The notes: a model not told the origin generated them from the sequence alone. Positions 34,201 through 43,982 are shown, counted from the stretch's first letter. The stretch: 64,000 nt of DNA from Aricia agestis (GCF_905147365.1 NC_056425.1:13047001-13111000); one strand, 5' to 3'. Numbers and translations: made by a program.

Positions 34201-36895
34201 TCTAAACCGCCTGCATGCTGATGCCCTATGATATGTTCTAAAGCAATTAAAGCATAAATGATTACTTTTTATAAATTCCGATCTAGCGTCATAGCTTTCT
34301 TCTTGAAACAAATTACAATGGTCTAATGTATGGTTTCTGTTACAGTATGAACAAATCACAACAGTGGTGGCAAAGGCATGTGTCCTTTGTCTCTGATCTG
34401 TAATCTTCCGTTCTATTCCATTTTGTTCCTTCTTCTGCTCTCTTAGCTCTAAAAATTCTAGGGCTCTAAATCTGTTTTCCAAAAATGTATAAAATTCTTC
34501 TAAAGTAGGTAAACTCTCTAAACTATTACTAATCTTATATTCCCACTGTCTTCTAGTTTCTTGATCCAACTTCTCTGTTATCAAGTAAATAATCACTAAA
34601 TCCCATGTCGAAACATCCACATCTAAATTAGATAGAGCACTCAAACATTCATTTGTTGTATCGTGTATTCTTTTTATTCCGCAACTCTCCTCTGAAACTA
34701 AATTCTTTTGCCTTAACAAGCGATTCAATGTATGATTTGCAATGTATCTTTTGTTACTATACCTCCTCCTTATTAATTTCCAACAATCTTCATAGCTGGT
34801 TTCTGTGATGGGTACATGACGTAACAATTGCTCTGCTTCACCGGTGATATGACTCTTTAAATAGTAAAGTTTCTCAATGCTTTGCAAGTTTGGATTTTTG
34901 TGAATTAATGTTTCAAATAAATTATAAAAGGTTGCCCATTCCGTGTACCTTCCCGAGAATGTTGGTAATTCAATCTTAGGCAGATTAATAGAAAATATGT
35001 CTTTCACCTTAGATGAATAAATTGTAGGGTCAATGATTTCCTTTAAAATAATATCCTCTAACTCTCCCTTGTATTCATAGTACACCTCTTTAACTTGATC
35101 AAATACCTTGTCTGTTAGATACTCAGAATCGTGTGGCAATTTCCCCATTTTTATCAACTCGTAATGATTGTCTTGGAAACGAGACCATTCCTTCTCTAAG
35201 CTTTCGAGCCTCACTTTAAGATGCGATCGTGTTATTTTATTTTTAATAGACCTTTGAAAAGTTTCGTAATCATTCAAAATTTGAATTTGAATATGGTTTT
35301 GTACTCTAACAATTCCTTCCATTGCTTACAATTAATATTGTTATGTACTTATTCAAATAATCTTTGCAGTCTTATTTACTTGTTGCCAAGGTTACCAGAC
35401 AAAATTTTCTTAGGTATTTAAATACAATAATTCTTACATAATCAAATTACTTGTTCGACTCTGCGTACAATGTTTCCATAACATAGGCCAGCTCTTCTGT
35501 TATCCGGCTGCTGATGGACCATGAAGAAAATACCAGTTACACTTCCATAAACCTTTATTAACATCCAATCGTACAATATCTATCACTTCCAAATCACATC
35601 TGCCTTGATGACAGCATATGTCACCATCTTGTCTATAACTAGATTCTACACCTTCCTCGACAAATGCTCTGATCATCTGATCATCTCGCGGTGTAGGCGC
35701 CAAGCCGCGTGTTCGGGTAGACGAGTAAATCCAGTCTTAGTATGGGCGGCTAACGGCTATAATGATACCATTACCATACCACCAAACTTTAAAAATTGCA
35801 ATGGCATCACTCAGTGGAATTAACTTTTTTGTTTATATCCAGATCAAAATGAATCTAAAGTCTAAACGAACAATGTATTGGAACTTCGAAGGTCATGTTA
35901 TGTTTGTATAGTTGCTTCTTTATTTATGTTAGTCTCGCCGCGTGGTTTGCAAACTGGTTTACCGACATTAGCTGTATGTTCGCTTATCGCTATACGCGCA
36001 GGCGCACCGTGCGAAATCATAAAATTAGGTTAACCATACAGGCTTCCGATTCTCAAATCTCAAGTCAACTTTATGAAAATCTTGCATATTTTTTAATGAT
36101 TATCAAATTACTGAAATTTATTGATTATAATAACTGGTTTTTTTTTTCAATTTGTGTATTTCTATTTCAATGTTTATTACCTACAGACTGGTTTATAATA
36201 TTTGATACAGTTATGCTAACCAGTTTTGGTGTATAAGTGACGTTATATTTTGAGGACGTAGGACGTATGACTTAATGTTTATGAATGTGTTTACTATTTT
36301 TGCTATTGTTAAAATTCTTGGCGTTATCGATTCGTATGAAACAAAATAGACGTTTTGGAAATTAAATAAAGTTTCATATAACATTATTGTCTACCACAGA
36401 TCAAGTGAATAATATTATTTTCTTCATACTTAAGTCTGTCTATAGTACCATCTTGTACGTTAGTCAAAGGTAGAAATGCTTGAAATTTTGTATTTTTGAT
36501 GAGGTCTTAGTCAAAAGAATAAACATTCCTATAATAATTTTAAAATAATTATAGGTATAAGTAAATAAACATTATGTAATTATTGTAGTCTGTTTACATC
36601 AGACAACTTTCATATTTTACTGATGTACCTGCTTACCTTTGATTATATACTACACTACTTACATATAATTTGCGGACACAATCATATACTTAACACACTC
36701 AAGAAATATCGCAAAAAATACCTTAAATCTATTGCTTCCCGACGCGGTGCCGGCGTAGTGAATCCCATAGAAGTTCGCGATGCCATTATTGTAGGCACCG
36801 ATAATAACACCTTGCGTGGTATTAACTGTGGGCACCACGGGCACTGTCTGCGCGTGCGCAGTGGCGAATAACACAAACAAAATGGCGGCGTACAT
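31012..36895 (-). CDS. Carboxylesterase-like protein B, probably non-catalytic, GPI-type tail
   Basis: Paralogue of the gene at 21000-26352, same orientation and exon structure: exons 36895-36722, 32787-31505 and 31282-31012, about 575 codons. Before the 3' end of exon 2 only about 18 residues differ in roughly 370, so the duplicate is fairly recent and both reading frames are kept. Signal peptide MYAAILFVLFATAHA, the family Cys pair, Glu (DREG) and His (GVRHGG) are present. As in copy A the elbow is G-H-G-S-G, leaving Gly at the nucleophile position, and HGG is EGE. Odd points: a 36-bp in-frame tandem duplication near the end of exon 2, and an LTR retrotransposon in sense orientation in intron 1. 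The C-terminus (LAFILVPMFIALRLPLN) suggests a GPI signal. Function is inferred to be non-hydrolytic; expression cannot be judged. Confidence 0.87.
31505..32787 (-). CDS. Esterase B exon 2 with 36-bp duplication
   Basis: Acceptor tttcag|AAC and donor ACTGG|gtgagt are identical to copy A. The length is 1,283 nt, exactly 36 more than copy A. The excess is a direct repeat encoding LTSRIAVSARN then LLTSRIAVFART. Confidence 0.87.
31506..31580 (-). repeat. 36-bp tandem duplication inside esterase B
   Basis: Two adjacent copies of a 36-nt unit (containing gcgatgcgcgatgtcagcaa and gcgatacgcgaagtcagcat on plus). Copy A has a single unit. The frame is preserved and 12 residues are added. Confidence 0.75.
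33036..33164 (-). repeat. 3' LTR, 129 bp
   Basis: On plus it starts tgaagaaaatacc and ends gattctaca. Identical to the other LTR. CCTTC precedes it. Confidence 0.9.
33165..33222 (-). promoter_or_regulatory. Polypurine-tract region with duplicated motif
   Basis: Immediately upstream of the 3' LTR (minus) lies tggtgggcggca. The same GGTGGGCGGC decamer occurs a second time about 46 bp earlier, within 33211-33222. A purine-rich tract here is where plus-strand priming is expected. Confidence 0.5.
33535..35322 (-). CDS. BEL/Pao-type Gag-protease polyprotein
   Basis: 595 residues, intact. Domains in order: an N-terminal coiled Gag segment (1-110); a DUF1759-like capsid region from LPKIELPTFSGRYTEW (114-130) to about 290; zinc knuckles C324-x2-C-x3-H-x4-C336 and C357-x2-C-x4-H-x4-C370, with a further Cys/His cluster to His388; then an aspartic protease of the DUF1758 type with active-site D450-Q-G in LLDQGSQASF; and the conserved block GRIDVLLGAGIYG (548-560). 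It stops at 595 just after HLGWIISGRI, where autonomous BEL/Pao polyproteins continue for over a thousand residues into reverse transcriptase and integrase. The start methionine lies about 200 bp inside the 5' LTR. Expected role: forms virus-like particles and processes itself. Domain names are recognised from memory. Confidence 0.85.
   Translation of the reverse strand: MEGIVRVQNHIQIQILNDYETFQRSIKNKITRSHLKVRLESLEKEWSRFQDNHYELIKMGKLPHDSEYLTDKVFDQVKEVYYEYKGELEDIILKEIIDPTIYSSKVKDIFSINLPKIELPTFSGRYTEWATFYNLFETLIHKNPNLQSIEKLYYLKSHITGEAEQLLRHVPITETSYEDCWKLIRRRYSNKRYIANHTLNRLLRQKNLVSEESCGIKRIHDTTNECLSALSNLDVDVSTWDLVIIYLITEKLDQETRRQWEYKISNSLESLPTLEEFYTFLENRFRALEFLELREQKKEQNGIERKITDQRQRTHAFATTVVICSYCNRNHTLDHCNLFQEESYDARSEFIKSNHLCFNCFRTYHRASACRRFRACQRCSGRHHTLLHREMTTCRDLPKRDVRPINESYEEGSYCNDDSKNRQMPQVMLPTALVKVNAENTSFTLKTLLDQGSQASFVTERTAKMLGLQKLPVEGFVTSVGGENQSVAITNIVEFSIQSTASNFKCNVQAYVLNDLPSTPAIQDIDIQANWSQLSSLKLADPHFDKPGRIDVLLGAGIYGRILKNGIIRDTSGHLTAQNSHLGWIISGRIPVRSK
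35499..35521 (-). promoter_or_regulatory. Putative primer-binding site
   Basis: Directly next to the 5' LTR (minus) the sequence reads TGGTCCATCAGCAGCC, with the TGG complementary to a tRNA CCA end. The priming tRNA was not identified. Confidence 0.5.
35522..35650 (-). repeat. 5' LTR, 129 bp
   Basis: Identical to 33036-33164. CCTTC follows it on plus. Confidence 0.9.
36722..36895 (-). CDS. Esterase B exon 1 (signal peptide)
   Basis: 58 residues ending SGSNRFK at AAG|gtattt, phase 0, as in copy A. An in-frame upstream ATG at 36940 exists, but the internal one gives the better signal peptide. Confidence 0.83.
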
Positions 36896-37532
36896 GGCGT
36901 GCGGCGCGGCCGGCGTCTCGCGGCGGAATGAGGCGACCAATCAGTAATCACCAATGAGGTCATACAACTTACAAGTAACAAGTCACACCTTGTGACCTTT
37001 CACCTTGCCGATATCGTCTGGATATCAAGTACCGTACTGATTACTTAATAGGTGCCAAAAGGAGGTAATGTTAGCTACAGATTTTATCGAAAACTTGATG
37101 TGCGAATCAACTAGGTTCATGAATTATTGATAAGATTAGTGGTGCGCGGGTGGAAAGAATGAGCCAAATTTTTGGAGTGAGGGGCGGGCTGAGTGTTTTT
37201 TTGGCGATGTTCTGTTTTTGCAAATAGGTAAGACTTTTTTTCTCAGAGATGCTCAGGGATGATTCCCGCTAGAAAAAAAGAGTTTTGGCTGTTAATGTTT
37301 TGGCTTAGATTAATGATTGGTCTCGCGCGCGGCGCTACGACCGCCAACAATCATTTATCTATGGATTTGGCCAAGGAAGGTCTTCAAAGAAGAGTCATCA
37401 AAATCGCCAAAGACATCGATTGTTTTCACATAAATGATCGACTTTTTGCTTTGCGTATATTCTCTGTTAGTGTTTATGTTAACTTAAGAAAGTAACAGAT
37501 TCTTAACTTCAGGAATTCATTACCTTGTTTTT
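36896..37532. other. Upstream flank of esterase B
   Basis: Homologous to the flank of esterase A (for example gatatcaagtac, ggtgccaaaa, gcgaatcaacta, gatgattcccg) to about 37310, without the GC-rich block. About 37310-37345 carries attaatgattggtctcgcgc, the terminal sequence of the TIR element at 3429-4526. Confidence 0.5.
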
Positions 37533-38861
37533 TAGGGTTCCGTACCCAAAGGGTAAAAACGGGACCCTATTACTAAGACTTCGAAGTCTGTCTGTCTGTC
37601 TGTCTGTCTCCAGGCTGTATCTTAAGAACGACTATAGCTAGATTTCTGAAATTTTCACAGATTGTGAATGTCTGTTGCCGCTATAACAACAAATAGCTAC
37701 TAAAAACTATTATTATTATTATTATTAAAAACAAAATACTTAAATTAAATATTTAAGGGGGGCTCCCATACAACAAACGTAACTTTTTTGCTATTTTTTG
37801 CTCGATATCAATAATGGCAATAGGTAGGCACTTGAAATGTTCACAACATACTCAGTTGTATTTATAATTTAACAATTAATAATAATAATAATAATTGAAT
37901 AAAATAAACAATTAAGTGGGGCTCCCATACAAAAATAACACATTTTTAAAAGCTTTTATTTAACTTGCTCTGTATGTATGTAAGTATGTATGTTCGGGTG
38001 AAATCTTGGAACTCAATTTTGGAGTAGATATAATTAACCGATCGAGCTGAAATTTAGCAGGCACGTTTAGTTTAGATGACAATACATGATATTGTATGTG
38101 ACATCACTCTAAATCCAATATGGCCGACCATCCAAGATGGCGAAATAGTTATTTTCTATGCAGTTCTACAATATGGATATTAAATGAAAGGGATTTTTGA
38201 GTGTAACTCGAAAACTAATGTAATGTCATACTACATCCAATATGGCGGCTCATCCAAGATAGACGAATAGTTATTTTTAATGCACTTCTGCAATATGGGT
38301 ATCAAATGAAAGGGCTCATTGAGAGTAACTCCGAAACAAATGTAATGTCATTCTACATCCAATATGGCGGCTCATCTAATATGGGGGAATATAGTTATTT
38401 TTAAAGCACTTCTGATTAAAAAAAGATTTTATTGGTCTGAGGAATAAAGATAATTCTTTCGTGGACAAAAAGAATCCGTCCAACTTACCTAAATATCGGA
38501 ATGAACATTCAGGAGTTCGAAATCGTAAAAAGTTAGGAGGCACTTTGGAAATCCGTTAAAAACTCAATAAACAGTCTGAAATTGCGCGTGTGGAATTTTT
38601 AACTAAACTGGTATCGCATACGGACCGTATGACGGTTCGTTTGTTGCTAAAAGTTTTAGAATCTATTTTTATTTTGTGTTTGTTAGTTTTAGCGTGAACA
38701 ATGTAGGATTATGTAATAATGTAGATACCATATTTTGAATGAAAACATAAACCCTTGAATCAAATTATAAAAACGCGACATTTTTTTTCCCAAAATTGGT
38801 TCCGTTTTGTACGGAGTTCTTTCGCCCAAGTCTTGCAAGACTTGCAGTTGGCCGGTTTTAG
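37533..38861 (+). repeat. 'acccaaagggtaaaaacggg' dispersed repeat, long copy
   Basis: Head gggttccgtacccaaaggg at 37537, body as in copy 1, then an interior of its own including three tandem units, and a tail reading cttgcagttggccggtttta near 38858. The head and tail are those of the complete family, so this copy is about 1.3 kb. No intact ORF. Confidence 0.55.
38094..38420 (+). repeat. Tandem repeat, three units of about 122 bp
   Basis: Each unit carries atccaatatggcggctcatc (or a variant), agttatttttaatgca, caatatgggtatcaaatg and gtaatgtcat. The third unit is incomplete. Confidence 0.75.
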
Positions 38862-38908
38862 AATATCTTTTTAAAACTGTCTTTTCCTACCTACTAGTAC
38901 TACCTATA

Positions 38909-40060
38909 TCTATAGATACTAATATTATAAAGCGGAAGAGTTTGTTAGATTGTTTGTTTGAAAGCGCTAATCTCAGGAACTACTGGTCCGATTTGAAAAA
39001 TTATTTCAGTGTTAGATAGCCCATTTATCGAGTAAGGCTATAGGCTATATTTTATCACGCTACGATTTATAGGAGCGAAGAAATAGAGGAAAGTGTGGAA
39101 AAAACGGGGGGAAATTATTTGAAAGGGCTTATTTGAACGCGCTAATCTCAGGAAGTACTGGTCCGATTTCAAAAATTCTTTCAATCTTAGATAGCCCATA
39201 GATCGAGGAAGGCTATAGGTTATATTTTATCACGCTTAGACTAATAAGAGCGAAGAAATAGAGGAAAGTGTAGAAAAAATGGGGAAAATTATTTGAAACG
39301 GCTTATTTGAACGCGCTAATCTCAGGAACTACTGGTCCGATTTGAAAAATTCTTTTAGTGTTAGATAGCCCATTTATCGAGAAAGGCTATATTTTGTCAC
39401 GCTTAGACTAATAAGAGCGAAGAAATAGAGGAAAGTGTGGAAAAAACGGGGGAAGTATTTGAAAGGGTTATCTCACGAACTACTGGATCAATGTTTCTGT
39501 TATTTGGCACAGATAAGAAGTAGACCACGTGAAGGATCATTTTGTGGACTAATTTGTCCGTGAAATATCTTATTTACGCGGGCGAAGCGCGGAACGTTAT
39601 ATTTTGCGTGGTCACGACATCACGCGTAAACGGCTGGACCCATTTTGCTGAAATTTGGTATAATGATACTTTGAGTCCCGAAAAAGAACATAGAATACAT
39701 TTTGTCCCGGAAAAATGTATGGTTACTGCACAATACACTTTTATGATTTGCGCGTAAACTATTCAATCTATTTTGATGGAATTTGGTATGGAGATACTTT
39801 GAGTCTCGGGAAAGGACAAGGTATACTTAAACTTTTATGTTTATCGCCTAAGCCCTAAACTATTTAATCTATTTTGATGAAACTTGACATGAAGATTGAA
39901 GATACTAATTTGAATCTGTGACAAGGAATGTTTTTGTCCCGGAAAAAATGTGCGGTTCCCACACAATATACTTTCTAATTTGCGCGTAAACTATTCAATC
40001 GATGTACGGGAACAACTATAAACTAAATTCCATGCGGACGAAGTCGCGGGCAACAGCTAG
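38909..40060 (+). mobile_element. Non-autonomous Helitron, 1,152 bp
   Basis: Starts TCTATAGATACTAATATTAT after an A and ends CAACAGCTAG before a T, the Helitron A|T target. A small hairpin gcggacgaagtcgc lies about 10 nt before the CTAG end, as expected. Inside are three tandem units of about 174 bp (38960-39470) and the gaaatttggtat-type body. The ORF at 39542-39757 is part of this repeat. Confidence 0.7.
38960..39470 (+). repeat. Tandem repeat of about 174 bp, three units
   Basis: The phrase gcgctaatctcagga recurs at 38964, 39139 and 39313, each followed by tactggtccgatttgaaaaa-type text and ggctatattttatcacgct. The same array structure occurs at 43333-43740. Confidence 0.8.
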
Positions 40061-40155
40061 TGTACTTATATAACCTATATAAATTTTCAATATCGCATTT
40101 GAAACTTGTCCAAGACATATTATTTCCACTTGCTACCAAGATGATCACCATTTTG

Positions 40156-40690
40156 GTTTTTTTTTTATGAAATAAGGTGGCAAACGAGCAAACGGGTCAC
40201 CTGCTGGCCGATTCTGTATCGTACATTTGTGAGTTAATCACTGAGTTAGTAACGAAACGGAGGAGTGAGCAACGGAAAGTCTTACTTTTGTATGCAAGTG
40301 AATACAAAAAGTGGCACTTTCCGTTACTCACTCCTCCGTTTCGTTACTAACTCAGTTATTAACTCACAAAATATGTACGATACAGAATCGGCCAGCTGAT
40401 CGAAAGCAACTTCCGTCGCCCATGGACACTCGCAGCATCAGAAGAGCTGCAGGTGCGTTGCCGTCCTTTTAAGAGGGAATAGGGTAATAGGGGAGGGTAG
40501 AGATGGGAAGGGAAGGGAAGGGAATAGGGGAGGGTAGGGAAGGGAATAGGGTAGGGGATTGGGCCTCCGGTAAACTCACTCACTCCGCGAAACACAGCGC
40601 AAGCGCTGTTTCACGCCGTTTTTCTGTGAGAACGTGGTATTTCTCCGGTTGAGCCGGCCCATTCGTGCCGAAGCATGGCTCTCCCACGTA
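40156..40690 (-). mobile_element. Lepidopteran SINE (Metulj-like), copy 4, interrupted
   Basis: Poly(T) and atgaaataaggtggcaaac at the left, cggctctcccacgta-type head at the right. A hairpin element of 192 bp is inserted at 40204-40395 in the gtcacctg|atggaaag part. The 78-codon ORF at 40359-40595 is SINE sequence. Confidence 0.75.
40204..40395. mobile_element. 192-bp hairpin MITE inside SINE copy 4
   Basis: The ends CTGGCCGATTCTGTATCG and CGATACAGAATCGGCCAG are inverted, and the stem continues through acgaaacggaggagtgag. CTG flanks both sides, a likely 3-bp target duplication. Confidence 0.75.
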
Positions 40691-40897
40691 TATACGGCTT
40701 GGTAGCTAATACTTAGCTGGTAAGTAATATCTCTCTATGTAGTCATAAATCTTTATTTACCTATACTGCCCATCGCGGCTTCAGTGTATTCCAGAGAAGA
40801 TTTATTCAACAACAAGTAGGCCAGCAGTTGGTTGGTTGGTTGAAGTTAGAAACTTTAACTAGGACCATAGGATAAAATTAACCTGAGTTATCCTACT

Positions 40898-41095
40898 TCC
40901 ATACGAGTATTATGAATGCCAAAGTGTCTGTTTGTCTGTCTGTCACCTCTTCACATCAAAACCGCTGAATCAATTTTGCTGGAATTTGTATGGATATACA
41001 ATATACATACTTTGAATACTGAAAAAGGATACTTTTCGTCCCGGAAAAATGTACGGTTCAAGCGCGATACACGGATTATGGCGCAACTTATATAT
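40898..41095 (+). mobile_element. Helitron-like fragment
   Basis: Starts TCCATACGAGTATTATGAAT, a variant of the family 5' end, then gtctgtctgtcacctcttca and cccggaaaaatgtacggtt. The CTAG end is absent. Confidence 0.5.
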
Positions 41096-41986
41096 TTATT
41101 TATATTTTATCTCCTCCCATTTTATTACTTTTTATGAAAATTGTAAACTTGTTCCCATATTGGTAACATGAGAATATAGAAATATGTTCCGAAAACAACG
41201 TCATTAATTTTAATTGGATGGACAAATGGACAGTATTGCCTGAGGCACCCAGTTCCTTGTCTTGAGGCTGGTCCATATATTTTACGCTGGTTTTATATCT
41301 CCATATGTATGTAGTCATGGTATCTCCAAGTTTCAATAAGTTCCGCAGAGCGATTTCTTATCCGGCGACATAAGGGCCAATAATCCCTAAACAATCCGAC
41401 GAGAATCCGATATGTTGCACACGTCATGTCAGAATATTGATAAAGAACTTTTTGTTGTATAATTACTTCTAAAATCTGTGTTGTATAACCTCTAGCGTGA
41501 AAACATTGCATTCATATATCCTACCATTTAACCCTTTCGTGCTCCCACGGAAACCCTCTAAAACATCACAAAATCTCCGACAAAGACATTGTCATAAAAT
41601 ATTTCATTTACGTTCACTCTCGCCGCGCGCCGTCACAATCTTGCGAATTCACCAAAAGAAAATATCCCAAGGAGTGCTCGTAAATGAAATTCTTCGAGAT
41701 TTTTTGTTGTTGGCTTTCTGCCAAATGGTTCTGGGTCAAAGAGGAACTCTTCGAGCTCTAATGGCCTAGGATAGGATCAGTTTTGAAATTGTAAAGCGAA
41801 AATTGAGGAGGAATTTTCACAAATTGTGTAGGTGAATATCAAAACCCGGCAAGTCACACCCATACTCGAAACTGAACTCTTGTCGATTTTATTGAATTTT
41901 GTGAGAAAAATGGAACAACGCAGTATATACAAATTAGTGTGGTGAATCCTGAAAGAGCAAAGAAGATGTCTGTGTCAAAAATTTTG
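41096..41986. other. Intergenic with a dispersed repeat
   Basis: About 41400-41525 (tgttgcacacgtcatgtcag, ctctagcgtgaaaacattg) is the repeat also near 16390-16500. Short ORFs here lack domains. Confidence 0.4.
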
Positions 41987-42345
41987 ACGTGGGAGAGCCA
42001 TGCTTCGGCACGAATGGGCCGGCTCAACCGGAGAAATACCACGTCCTCACAGAAAACCGGCGTGAAACAGCGCTTCCGCTGTGTTTCGCCGAGTGAGTTT
42101 ACCGGAGGCTCAATCCCCTACCCTTTTCCTTTCCCTACCCTCCCCTATTTCCTTCCGTACCCTCCCCTATTCCCTTCCGTACCCTCCCCTATTCCCTTCC
42201 CTACCCTCCCCTATTACCCCTTAAAAGGCCGGCAACGCACCTGCAGCTCTTCTGATGCTGCGAGTGTCCATGGGCGACGGAAGTTGCTTTCCATCAGGTG
42301 ACCCGTTTGCTCGTTTGCCCCCTTATTTCATTAAAAAAAAAAAAA
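41987..42345 (+). mobile_element. Lepidopteran SINE (Metulj-like), copy 5
   Basis: Complete from gacgtgggagagccatgc to poly(A) at 42333-42345. It has four minisatellite units and the full 3' part (catgggcgacggaagttgc, tcaggtgacccgtttgctc). Confidence 0.8.
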
Positions 42346-42465
42346 CATTTCTCTCATTTGCCAAGTTTCGCTTATGGTGGACATACCGGGGTTTGATATT
42401 TGCCTACACAATTATGGCAAGAAAATGTATGATTCGTGTTTGTGAAATGCTTTTCTGCTACTGCT

Positions 42466-42634
42466 AGGTGACGCTCGCAAGTTCGTTGCGCCAAAATAGT
42501 GTATCGCGTGGGAACCGTACATTTTTTTTCGGTATATAAATCCTATGTCCTTTTTCGGGACTTGGTTCAGTGGTTTAAGTGTGAACAGGTAACAGACGGA
42601 CAGACACACTTTCGGATCTATAATATTAGTATGG
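42466..42634 (-). mobile_element. Helitron-like copy
   Basis: On minus it begins near CCATACTAATATTATAGATC and includes the ctgtctgtccgtctgttacc and gtacggttcccacgcgatac phrases. The CTAG end is not clear. Confidence 0.5.
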
Positions 42635-42644
42635 CTATTGATCA

Positions 42645-42705
42645 ATCAATCAAAATCAGCCTATATTCGTCCACTGCTGGACATAGGCATCTCTCAATAG
42701 CTTTG
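42645..42705 (+). repeat. Dispersed retrotransposon-tail fragment, copy 2
   Basis: cagcctatattcgtccactg followed by ctggacataggcatctctc, matching 2645-2700. Confidence 0.45.
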
Positions 42706-43273
42706 TCCACACTGTGCCTTTTTTGTTCGTCAAGGGCATGCGTTATATCACTTATAGCGCAGTCATCAGCGCACGTGAGGCATGCCCGCGACGCATGCCC
42801 TCTGACCGTATCCAAAACTTCAAAAATGACAATATTGGCGTTGCGTTCCTTTTATTGAATGCGCCAATATGAAAGTTGATGACGAAAATTGAAGATAAAA
42901 GTACACAGTGTGGACTGTGGACATAGCTATTGAACACTAAGATGACCGATCTCCTGCTACTCGCATCCAACATGGGCCCGCAACTAAATTGCTATGGATA
43001 CAAAACCATTAATAGCAAGTAGTGCTATTTAAATTAAGGCTAACATAGACCAAGGTTGATTTACGTTTCCTAAGAACATTGTGGGCTTTATGCCAACTAC
43101 ATAAGGGGTAAATTAACTTTGAACTATCCATAGCCACCGACTGGCATGCATGCCTTCAGGGAGCGGATCTTGAATTTGTGGGGCCCTGGGCTAATAATGC
43201 TTAGAGGCCCTACTCAACTAATTGCCATTTTGACAAGAAACTGTTTTCTGTAGTGATGTAGGTATATCTATAT

Positions 43274-43745
43274 TCTATACTAATATTATAAAGCGGAAGA
43301 GTGTGTTAGTTTGTTTGCTTGTTTGTTTGAACGCGCTAATCTCAGGAACTACTGGTGCGATTTGAAAAATTCTTTCAGTCTTAGATAGCCCATTTATCAA
43401 GGGCTATAGGCTATATTTTATTACGCTAAGACTAATAGGAGCGAAGAAATAGACGAAAATGTAGAAAAAACGGGGAGAAATTATTTGACAGGGCTTATTT
43501 GAACGCGCTAATCTCAGGAACTACTGGTCCGATTTAAAAAATTATTTCAGTGTTTGATAGCTCATTTATCGAGAAAGGCTATAGGCTATATTCTATCACG
43601 CTACGACTAATAGTAGCAAAGAAATAGAGGAAAATGTTGAAAAAACGGGAGGAAATTATTTGAAAGGGCTTATTTGAACGCGCTAATCTCAGGAGCTACT
43701 GGTCCGATTTGAAAAATTCTTTCAGTAGTAGATAGTTCAGCGCAT
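43274..43745 (+). mobile_element. Truncated Helitron with 174-bp tandem units
   Basis: Starts TCTATACTAATATTATAAAG and contains three gcgctaatctcagg units at 43333, 43506 and 43680. The 3' end is missing. Confidence 0.6.
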
Positions 43746-43982
43746 TCAAACTAACAAACAAACTGCAAATTATTTTATTTGGTCATCGCAGTGTAGGTCC
43801 TTTGTTAAATAGAAATTTATCGAAAGAACTGAAAATTGATGATGACATTGTTGTCCTGTATTTGTTTTCTATATACGACATCCTGGAGAAAGAACGCTCT
43901 GCTCCCCGTGTATTATATTTCTCTATGGCTCTGCTTCACAGCTAGTGATCGGCATCGTTAAAAAATCTTTAAGAAAGAAAAG

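Larger units (their letters stand above)
33036..35650 (-). mobile_element. Non-autonomous BEL/Pao-type LTR retrotransposon (Gag-protease only)
   Basis: 2,615 bp bounded by two 129-bp LTRs that are identical base for base, each TG...CA, and flanked by a perfect 5-bp target duplication CCTTC (33031-33035 and 35651-35655). Reading minus: 5' LTR, a TGG-starting putative primer-binding site directly abutting it, a single 595-codon ORF, about 370 bp of untranslated sequence, a GGTGGGCGG-containing polypurine-like tract, and the 3' LTR. The ORF has Gag and protease domains but nothing for reverse transcriptase, RNase H or integrase, so mobility would need enzymes from a relative. Identical LTRs and an intact ORF imply very recent insertion. 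It lies in sense orientation within esterase B intron 1. Confidence 0.88.
32788..36721 (-). other. Esterase B intron 1, host to an LTR element
   Basis: A 3.9 kb intron. 33036-35650 is the LTR retrotransposon. The outer parts (for example 35816-36010) retain homology to copy A intron 1. None of the SINEs or MITEs of copy A intron 1 occurs here. Confidence 0.7.

Noticed and set aside
33535..35322. Domesticated host gag gene
   Set aside because: Flanking identical LTRs and a target duplication show it is part of a recent mobile element, so domestication is not supported.
38960..39470. CRISPR-like or satellite array
   Set aside because: The units are 174 bp without constant repeat/variable spacer organisation, and they lie inside a Helitron.
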